Part shown: piece by piece, positions 56,437-64,000 of the stretch | Position numbering within the stretch: the first letter of the stretch is position 1 | How the letters are laid out: every line of letters begins with the position of its first letter | Source of the DNA: Haematobia irritans | Lineage: Eukaryota > Arthropoda > Insecta > Diptera > Muscidae | DNA length: 64,000 bases | Assembly: GCF_050003625.1 (NCBI RefSeq) | Contig: NC_134399.1 | Location: 37,898,671 to 37,962,670, forward strand | Direction: 5' to 3' | The notes under the pieces: generated by a model | The model's database searches: none | What the model was told of the DNA's origin: nothing | What the model saw: only the letters and a program-made list of their open reading frames with translations | Translations under genes and position numbers: made by a program

Positions 56437-57774
56437 CACCCAGAAAAAAGTGACCCTTTCTTTAAATTAAAATGAACTCATTGTGAAGAAAGTTGAACTT
56501 CGTATAGCGCCAAAGACATTTTTATTTGTTTGAACGATGTGATTTTCGTAGAAATTAGGTAGAATGTATTCCATATATTAGTTAACATTTTTCTATATTT
56601 ATGTACCACTATACTACAGAATGAAAAAATTTAACTGAATTGAATTCATATATGGAATGATTTTATTGAACTTTTTTCATTCATTTGGAGAAATCTTACA
56701 TATTTGTGGTAATCCTTTTACTTCAAATTTCGAACTGCTTACCTTCGTTTTTAAATACAATTTTATGTATTTATATAAGCATTTTTTCTTCAATAAAAGA
56801 CATATTTTATTAATATATTAAATATATTTATTTAGAATCAACAGCATCGAATGGCCTTGAAATATTAAAACACATTTTTATTCATCTTCTAGTACCTTTC
56901 ACTTTGAATAAGTTGCTGCCTAGCAATTTTGTCCACCTTTTACAATTCAATACCTACAAATATAAGCAAAAAAATCCTAAACCAATGTTTTCACAAAAGG
57001 TTAGCGTCGTTGAATATTACCTGTTAATTGAAGATTCCAAAATGAAGTCGAATGAAGGGGTTGTTATTCTGTTGCTGTTTTCCATTTTTATAAACCAATT
57101 TTCAGAAAAACGAACATTTGTCTCACTAATTTTAAATAACAAATATTTTATATATTTTATTTGTTTTTTTTATTATATTATTTTACTATTTTTTTAACAA
57201 TCTCTCGGTATACTATAACAACGCGATTCCAACTAAAAAACATCCCACGTGCAACACATCGATGACAGGTATCGATTACAGGTAGATAAAAGAATTGTAG
57301 GAAATTTTCCTATATTCTAACAAGTGTGTTTCCTTAAGTTTTGAAAGGATTGAATACTTCTTAGTACGAATGAACTAAAACATTTTTCTATGCCAAGTGT
57401 TATTCGTATGTATGAAAAGCTTTCTATAATAAAGGAAGTCAGAATGATCATTTTTTAAGAAATCTTACTAAATTTGAGGAATCTTGGGTTTAGTTCGGTT
57501 TTTGTTTATTTTTACGAATGCTTTGTTATCAGTGAATAAAATTTTCTTGTTCAGTAGTAAATTCTTAACCCACCGAAGAAAACAGTATTAGTAAAATGCC
57601 ATACCTTATTCTAGTTAATGAACTATTCCTAACTGCTTTCAGTTTAGGATTTTTTTACTAAAACAACTAAATTTTATTATTTCATACAAAAATTAAACTG
57701 AATGGAAATAAAATGGCTAAACTAAATTGATGAACATTTTTTCATTTAGTTTCGAAGACACTTTTTTCTGGGTG
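56437..57774. mobile_element. TIR-T element
   Basis: Ends CACCCAGAAAAAAGTG at both sides (inverted). 1338 bp with no ORF of known family. A fragment lies at 40255-40620. Confidence 0.8.
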
Positions 57775-59533
57775 CATGCACCGAAAGAATTATCTTCGTT
57801 AATTTTACCAAGAATTCTTCATTAATTATTCTTCGTGAATTCTTCATTATAACAAACAAATTTTCATTCATTTTCGTAAATTTTACGAAGAACATTTTAC
57901 GAATATACGAAACGTCTACGAAATATTCTACATTAACTTTTCTTCGTAAAAAGTTTGTACTTTTGTTGTTGTTTGATAGTTGACCTTTAAATTTTTTTTG
58001 TTTTGTTGTTGTTTGATAGTTGACCTTTAACATGTGAATAAAAACAGCTGTTGTTGTTTTTGTGAGTTGTAATTATTATTTAAAAGTATCCGATATTTCG
58101 AGACATCTCCGATGCTCGTTCTCAGGGAAATTAATTTGGAATTAAAAAACAATGAACTTGTTCACAAGAGAGTGTATTTACAACTGTACTTTTAACGAAA
58201 CTTTCTTCAAATTTCATGACTTTTGTGAAGAAGTTGTAACGAATTTATGAATATTTTACCAAAAAAAAATTTCTTCATAAAATGTACGAAATATTTTCTT
58301 TGAAATAACGAAGAAGTTTCATTGAACACACAAAAAATTGTTTCTCTGATTCAATCACGAAATTAATTGATCCAATTAATTTTTTTAATTGAAATGTCTT
58401 CAATCACGAAAATGATAGTATCAATCACAGTTTTAATTGGGCATAGAAAAAAATCTTGATTAAAAAATTAATTGATTTTTTCAGCAAAATTCAATTAATT
58501 TTTTAATTGATTCAATTAAAAATTTAATTGATGTTGATTGCAAAACGCAATTAATTTATTAATTAAAAAGGGTAACTATTTTTAATTACTTAGTTAGATT
58601 GGCTTAGAGTTTTTATTTGGATTAACAAATGATTGTTTGAAATACATTTTTAATTAAAAAAGTAAAAAAAAATCAGCACTTTTTTTAACTGAATTAGTCT
58701 TCCGAATTTGATTAAAAAGTTAATTGTATCAATTAATTTTTTAATTAAACATTTTAAAAATTTCAATCATTGACTTAATTAACTTAATGTTTCTATCATG
58801 ATTAAAAAGTTAATTGTATCAATTAATTTATTAATTGAAAAAATTTTCAACTTCAATTAACTTTTTAATTGGAAATATTTTGGTGATATTTTTTTCTGTG
58901 AAGTTGTGAAATTTTTGTTCGCGACATATAATTGTCTTTGATAATGTGCTTGGAGTGTATTCCTTTATTTAATTTTTAATGAATACCTTGCTACTTCTCA
59001 TTTGGGTGATAGGATTTTATGAATAAGAGTGTGTCAACCAAACTGAATAATTTTCAAAAACTTATGATGTAAAGTAGTGATGACATTTTTCAAACTTGTT
59101 ACTACAACCAAATGCACTTGGGACTATAATTTTTTTTCTCTAAAAGTTCGAACATTTTTCACAAAATGTACAAAAATTTTTCATAAAAAATACGAATGAT
59201 TTCATTAAAAGTACTTAACAATTTCTTAAAAAGTATGAAAATTTTTCGAAAAAAATACGAAACAATTTCATAAAAAGAAAGAAATTGTTTCATAAAAAGT
59301 ACGAAGATTTTTTACGAACTAATTATACAATTGCCTGTTTCGGTATCAGGCTAACATGAAATATAATTTTTTTACAAACTACGAAAAATGTTGAAGAAGT
59401 TTTCTTCATAAAAAGAAAGTAATATTTTGTACTTTTAATGAAAAGTTTCTTTGGTTGTAAAACAATGACAAATTTCGTACTTTAACGAAATTTTTCGTTG
59501 TTTTTACGAAGAAAATTTTTTCGTTGTGGTTAT
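57775..59533. mobile_element. TIR-U element rich in TTCGTA words, with nested TIR-W
   Basis: Starts GCACCGAAAGAATTATCTTCG, ends CGAAGAAAATTTTTTCGTTG. Many degenerate TTCGTAAAAAGTACGAA repeats inside. Split by 58326-58900. Boundaries approximate. Confidence 0.45.
58326..58900. mobile_element. TIR-W element, full length
   Basis: Ends ACACACAAAAAATTG and, in reverse, CACAGAAAAAAATATCACC. It is a close relative of 20834-21385 along 550 bp. No ORF. Confidence 0.85.
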
Positions 59534-59832
59534 ACCACCAGTGTACTATGTTATAGACCAAATGACCGAAACCTCACTTCTAAAATCAATTTTTGAACTT
59601 GTGAAAATTATAAATTTGGTGGTTCAAAAACGAATCCAAAATGGTAAAACCATATGGCAACCCGTTTCGCTGCTCCAGGTCGTAGTTGATTTTTTCTTCT
59701 TAAATTTACGGTTAAACACTGTGCTTTAAAGATTGCGCTCGTAAAAAAAGTTTAAAGTTAAAAACTTAATTAATTAAAAAAATTCAAGTCAAGGTACGTA
59801 ATTAACAAAGATTGTGAATATTTGTTGTTTGT
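59534..59832. other. Unassigned
   Basis: Contains a 67-codon frame with no family features. No repeat recognised. Confidence 0.3.
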
Positions 59833-59990
59833 GTAGGTTAGGTTAAAGTGACAGCCCGATTAATTTTCAGGCTCACTTAGACTATTCAGTCCATTGTGAT
59901 ACCACATTTAAGTAAAAGTACCTATTACATATGGGCACTTCTAGTTTTAACCGCTGAACCTTCACTATTATTTTCTTTTGATGAACCAAC
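59833..59990 (-). repeat. LINE 3' UTR and tail
   Basis: In reverse: ATGTAATAGGTAC ... GTGGTATCACAATGGACTGA ... CACTTTAACCTAACCTA. The UTR part matches 9685-9720 and the tail matches the SINE tail, so it links the LINE coding end to the shared tail. Confidence 0.8.
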
Positions 59991-60730
59991 CAAAATTTCA
60001 CTACCGAAATAAACCTTATGTTAAAAGCTTTAATTTTTCTTCTGTTTTTACTTCTACTAACAGCATGTAGAACAAAAATTGTCATTTGGAGAACCTACCT
60101 CAAATACTTCAAGAGCTATATGAGCTTGTTCTGAAAACTTGATTCTTGAATTGCGACCGAATGGCCTTACGAAAATGAGCGCTATTTGGCCTACAATATC
60201 TTTCAAAGTATGAGAAAAAATATAAAAAAGAACCCGAAAGAGTATCAGCTATGGTTTTTGTATAAATGTCAATTTACTAGAAACATACAGTAGAAAAATT
60301 TTCTCAAATTTTCGTATTTTTCGTTTATTGTTAAAGAAGTTTATAAAAATGTATTTTTGTGCTCACCAATATGGAAAATATTTATAGCTTATTTAGATTA
60401 AAGCCTCTGCTTTAACCCTTATACTACGTTGGGGTCATTTGATGACCCATATCGTATTTTTCAACACCACATATCTTACTGTTCGAATATAATTAACAAT
60501 TTATATCACTCAGTGCATTAATTGGTAACATATGCTGAATTCATGCTGAGTAGAAAGAACTTTTAATTATAATCCAAAAGTAAGAAATTCGGCGATGAAA
60601 AATACGACATAATACCCAACGTAGTATAAGGGTTAAAACAACATCGAGAAATAAATCGAAACTAAGTGGGAAAATAGAATTTTGTTTCTTTTTCGAATGT
60701 CCTTCTAAGTGGACATCGGTAGTGAAAGGG
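59991..60730. mobile_element. TTTCACTACCGA-family MITE, copy 3, with nested MITE
   Basis: The left end has decayed (TTTCACTACCGAAATA). The right end CGGTAGTGAAAGGG is followed by TTAA 60731-60734, which is also a TTAA of the LINE sequence. Same orientation as 30462-30939. Confidence 0.85.
60416..60632. mobile_element. 217-bp TTAA-type MITE nested in the above
   Basis: Ends CCCTTATACTACGTTGGG and, in reverse, CCCTTATACTACGTTGGG, exact. TTAA at 60412-60415 and 60633-60636. Contains TCATTTGATGACCC. No ORF. Confidence 0.93.
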
Positions 60731-60734
60731 TTAA

Positions 60735-60930
60735 GTTAACGTTTTCCAGGTCCGCAAGTTATCTAAAGCTATATGCCCCAAAAATTCGCTTACGCCTTAC
60801 ACAAAATGCAGGACACTCACACAAGAGGTGTTTAATTGATTCCTTTTCCTCCGCATCGTGACAGCTCATACAGTAGTCATTATGCTTCGCACCAATAGTT
60901 TTTACAAATTCGCCTATCAGGCAGCGACCC
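60735..60930 (-). pseudogene. LINE ORF2 C-terminal fragment
   Basis: The minus frame reads GRCLIGEFVKTIGAKHNDYC, CHDAEEKESIKHLLCECPAF, then RRKRIFGAYSFR and a TAA. This is the C-terminal Cys/His-rich segment after RNase H in I/R1/LOA-type LINEs. The stop at 60761-60759 looks like a point change; readable LADLENVNL continues to the TTAA at 60734. Confidence 0.85.
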
Positions 60931-61497
60931 CCCAGCAAAAAATTTGGAAGTTCTTCCAAAGGCACAATTTTAAAAGCACTTCCAGAAGATGCACTCCCAA
61001 TGATGTTCTTTATTTTAACCACCCAGGAAGTTCTTTTAATTCAATTTTTTATAACTTGTTTTTTTTTTCATACTTTTAATGGGTAATTTTAACTTTTTTG
61101 TTTCAAATAAGTTAAAAACAGAGAAAGATATTCATTCAGAATTCATAAAATGTTACAAATCATTTAAATTTTGTCGAAAAAATGCTAAATCCAATCTGAA
61201 AAAATTGTGAATTTTTGAAAATGTTTGAGGTCAAACATTTCCGACAAGCGTTAGAATCCATTAAAAATTATAATAAATATTTATTTGACAAAATATCACA
61301 GAATATTTTAAGTTACATCCAAAACATTGAATTCGGATCACACCTAAAGAAGAGATGCAAATTCAGTGGAACGACTGTTGTAAAGGAGGACTTCCGTCCT
61401 ATGACAAGCCCATGTTAAATTCATCGCTTCTGCGTCAATTTTGCACCACTTCCGGATCCAAAAAGAACATTTTCATTACTATTTTGGCGAGAGCGTT
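60931..61497 (+). mobile_element. MITE-C inserted in the LINE
   Basis: Left end CCCAGCAAAAAATTTGG. The right end has lost its last 16 bp (ends TTTTGGCGAGAGCG). It splits the LINE frame between ATCTGCTACAACG and GGTCGCTGCCTG (minus strand). Confidence 0.87.
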
Positions 61498-62119
61498 GTA
61501 GCAGATATCAGAATATCTGACGTCTTGAGAACACTAGCACATCTAGTGTGCGGTTAAAGTTTAAATAGGGCCATATTTGCTTGGTGTCGTTACATCCCTT
61601 GCAATTCTCCCATCGAACATTTACCATCGTGACAGCCTTCTCACGCAGTAAGAGCTTACATGTAGCCAAAGACATACCAACAGATTCTACTTCCCCTGGG
61701 ATATGTAAGGTAGTTCCTAGCCTTGCTAACTCATGTGCTTGACAGTTTCCAGGTATGTTCCTATGGCCAGGCGCCCAAATTAGGTACTGCTCAGCCATCT
61801 CGTTGAGAGATTCGCGGCAGTCGATGACCGTTTTCGAGTTAAGGAACACAGAGTCCAAGGATTATATATTAATGCCAACATTTTTTGGAACATTACTTCT
61901 CAGCCAATTCGCCACCTCTCTTATTGCTAATATTTCAGCTTGAAAAACACTACAGTGATTAGGTAATCTTTTCGCTATTCGAAGTTCCAGATCTTTAGAA
62001 TATACTCCGAGACCCAATTGTCCATCAAATTTGGAGCCATCAGTGTAGAAATCTATATATATTTTATTCCCCGGGGTCTGTGTACACCACGCCTCACTGT
62101 TGGGAATTAGAAAAAGCAT
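61498..62119 (-). pseudogene. LINE RNase H domain, reverse strand
   Basis: Frames (minus) from 62119: IYIDFYTDGSKFDGQLGLG, HCSVFQAEILAIREVANWL, then after a shift DSVFLNSKTVIDCRESLNEM, LIWAPGHRNIPGNCQAHELA and WENCKGCNDTKQIWP. The D-E-D-type RNase H motifs (TDGS, AEILAI) are present; the SDS block is broken by a frameshift near 61860. The domain belongs to a non-LTR retrotransposon of the I/R1/LOA group and normally removes template RNA during reverse transcription. The fragment is 5'-truncated near 62119. No reverse transcriptase domain is attached here. Confidence 0.88.
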
Positions 62120-62137
62120 ATTTTTTGTTTGCTAAAT

Positions 62138-62445
62138 TTATGATTGTTTCATATTGTCTTGAGTATAACTTTCTAACTTGGAAGGGATTGGTAGACTTTT
62201 ATATATAATTAGAGGAGTTGTGATGTTGTCTTTCTGGTAAACATAACGTGCTAAAGAAAATACCCCATTACAATTATAGCGTGTGTTAGAGTCAAAGAAA
62301 ACGCAAAAATTTTTACATACAGTGCATAGCCTATAGTCAGAAAACACCACTTTTTTTGTATTGTGATTTAAAGAGATCGCCTTGGTTGTCCGCAATCTAT
62401 CGAGCTCAATTTTGACTGAATCCGTGTCGGAAAAGTTAGCTTCTA
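62138..62445 (-). pseudogene. Unrecognised Cys-containing ORF fragment
   Basis: An open frame of about 102 codons from near 62445 to a TAA at 62140-62138, with no ATG at the start. It reads EANFSDTDSVKIELDRLRTT, then YRLCTVCKNFCVFFDSNTRY, GVFSLARYVYQKDNITTP and ends QDNMKQS. Three Cys lie close together (C..C...C). Residue use looks protein-like. The upstream side stops at an F-type repeat and the downstream side abuts the LINE fragment. It may be a truncated exon or part of another element. I do not recognise the family. Confidence 0.45.
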
Positions 62446-62785
62446 TGCCCTCAAGGAGTCTAATTAGGAGATCGGTCTATATGGGAGCTATATCAAAACA
62501 TGGACCGATATATACCAAATTTATAACAGCTCTTAAATGGCTTAAAGTACCTCAAGATTTCAATTTCAAGCAAATCAGATGAAAATTGTGGCTACGATGC
62601 CCTCAAGAAGTTCAGTCTATATGGGTGATATGTCAAATATGGCACAGCTCTTTTTAAACCTAAAACATCTCTGGTTTTTAAAATTTCAAACAAATTGGTC
62701 GAAAATTGTGACTTTTATGTCCTCAACAAGTCAAATCTGGAGATCGGTCTATATGGGCGCTATATCAAAACACTGGGTATAAGCC
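62446..62785. repeat. F1-like module fragment
   Basis: Three diverged modules with AGATCGGTCTATATGG and CCCTCAAG words. Confidence 0.65.
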
Positions 62786-62880
62786 ATCGCTGTAAAACTT
62801 TTTGGTGTTTGGTCTAAGCTGGGATTGAACTCATGACCCTTTGTATGCTAGGAGGGCATGGTAGCCTTTGTACTACGGTA
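62786..62880 (-). repeat. Old SINE head fragment
   Basis: CTGTAAAACTTTTTGGTGTT, GGGATTGAACTCATGACC and GGGCATGG correspond to the SINE head in reverse, with changes in the B box. Confidence 0.6.
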
Positions 62881-62890
62881 AATAACGATA

Positions 62891-63302
62891 CAGTAGGTAA
62901 CGGATATACGCACATCTCATATAAGAAAATTTTAACGAAAATAATTTATCTAGTGGGAAAAAATGTTTCGCATAAGAATAACCTTTATCAGATATACAAA
63001 TAAAAGAAAAAAATTAGATTCACGCTAGATGACAATTTAAATTAAAAAAATAATTCCTGCTAATAGAATGAAAAGTTTGTTTAATAAATACTATAAATGA
63101 TAAAAGTATTTTATAAAACTATAAAATGATTTTTTGTTTACTTTCTTTTCAAAAACGAATTTTTATAAAATATATTCATATAACAAATAATTTTCTTATA
63201 TACGTATGTATGCCTACAAGAAACTTTTTCCTATAAACAATAATTCCATATAAGAAAAAAAATTGTGTGATTTTCTGACTTTCTTATATCCGTTACCTAC
63301 TG
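62891..63302. mobile_element. pogo-like MITE, 412 bp
   Basis: CAGTAGGTAACGGATATA at both ends (inverted), TA at 62889-62890 and 63303-63304. No ORF. CAGT termini and TA target suit pogo-type elements. Confidence 0.85.
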
Positions 63303-63304
63303 TA

Positions 63305-63515
63305 TATTTTATTTCGTATATGGTTAAACTGGTAAGCATGAGATACACTTTCATATGCCAGTAGGCGTGGCAGTTGGCAGATCGGACCAAATTTGTTATC
63401 ATACTTTTTGCTTATCCCCAGTGTTATACATACAAAATTTCAGAGCTCTAGGTGCTTCCAGCTGTAGCCGCTTTATTATAAGCTTCTACAACCAAGTGAA
63501 ACGATCATAGGAGAT
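63305..63515. other. Unassigned, precedes a LINE fragment
   Basis: CCAGTAGGCGTGGCAGTTGG and surrounding sequence may be further LINE or modular repeat DNA. Not resolved. Confidence 0.3.
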
Positions 63516-63739
63516 TTCCATCTCCTTCGATGATATTGAAATTCCCTTTGGTGAGTGTGCAAAATACATTGAAGTTATATTGGACAGAATGCTTAATTTT
63601 AATCTTAGCATTGAAAAAAAGGACGGGAAAATCCATGGAAACCTTGTAGTTGTCAAAAAGGCAATAGGAAATATTTAAGGCCTAAAACCAAAAAATGTGT
63701 GGCAGTGACCTATAATGATATATGGGTCTGGTGCATTGT
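63516..63739 (+). pseudogene. LINE reverse transcriptase fragment (thumb region)
   Basis: A single frame gives SISFDDIEIPFGECAKYIEV, ILDRMLNFNLSIEKK, VVVKKAIGNI, stop, GLKPKNVWQ, stop, PIMIYGSGAL. This follows the KYLG.ILD..L.W ... P.L.YG...W pattern after the catalytic YADD region in jockey/I-type LINEs. Two in-frame stops. The catalytic block itself is absent. It may derive from the same LINE as 61498-62119. Confidence 0.78.
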
Positions 63740-63745
63740 TGCTAC

Positions 63746-64000
63746 TTGTGCCAAAAATAATCTACCAAAATTAGAAAAAAATTACCAAATATCTACCAAA
63801 TGTAAAAAATCTTATTTTAAATTTTTTATAGAAAATTTTTGCAAAATTTTATTTCTATATTTTTGCCAAAAAGTTATTTCTATAAAAAATTCTTGCAAAA
63901 ATTTACTTTTATAGCAAATGTTTGCAAAATTTTATTTTTAGAGAAATTTGTGCAAAATTTTATTTTATTTATTTATTTTATTCCTTCTTCACGAATCCAA
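63746..64000. repeat. Start of a diverged 29-bp-type array
   Basis: ATCTACCAAA words then TTTTATAGAAAATTTTTGC and TTTCTATA units, as in 46068-46800 but more diverged. Continues beyond the window. Confidence 0.7.

Noticed and set aside
61755..61943. Plus-strand ORF over the RNase H region
   Set aside because: Antisense shadow of the LINE frame.

Overview
This window is 64 kb of repeat-dense, AT-rich eukaryotic nuclear DNA. It shows no operons, no bacterial-type genes and no convincing intact host gene. The best host clue is a mariner copy at 383-1626. Its terminal repeats and decayed transposase match, as far as I recall them, the Himar1 (irritans subfamily) mariner first found in the horn fly Haematobia irritans. 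Together with a CCTAA-tailed tRNA-type SINE, 29-bp TTTCTATAGAAAATTTTG arrays and modules of about 150 bp, this points to a muscid fly such as Haematobia or Stomoxys. The species is an inference.

The sequence is a palimpsest of insertions into insertions. (1) 0-11.5 kb: the Himar1-like mariner, RNase H pieces of a non-LTR retrotransposon (LINE) split by an hAT-like element and by MITE-C, a 2.9-kb TIR element (6317-9189) holding splice-site-bounded modules, and a DD37E transposon inserted in a LINE tail. (2) 11.5-24 kb: a TIR element carrying a DD41D transposon with an open catalytic ORF, a (TA)66 tract, nested palindromic elements, two large modular repeats and two islands of apparently single-copy DNA. 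(3) 24-34.6 kb: SINEs, TIR fragments, a foldback structure with 289-bp arms, and TTAA-flanked and pogo-like MITEs. (4) 34.6-48.5 kb: a four-level nest (34633-36902), a three-level nest (44931-47105, with an exact 8-bp hAT target duplication), tRNA-like modules and MITE-C copies. (5) 48.5-64 kb: minisatellite arrays, a second large modular repeat, mariner remnants, and a LINE 3' end (62119 down to 59833) interrupted by three younger elements.

The most informative result is a LINE-SINE partnership readable from the sequence. The tRNA-derived SINE ends in about 60 bp that also forms the 3' end of the RNase H-bearing LINE. The window also holds two insertions of only 61-62 bp made of this tail alone, each with perfect target-site duplications (12 and 18 bp). 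This implies that the tail is sufficient as a retrotransposition template end. Other leads are an in-frame-deleted DD41D transposase, two DD37E copies sharing one frameshift, the exon-like tandem modules, and an unrecognised Cys-rich ORF fragment at 62138-62445. Family names TIR-P, Q, R, S, T, U, V, W and X, F1, F2 and F3, and MITE-C are labels I use for repeats recognised by comparing copies within this window.
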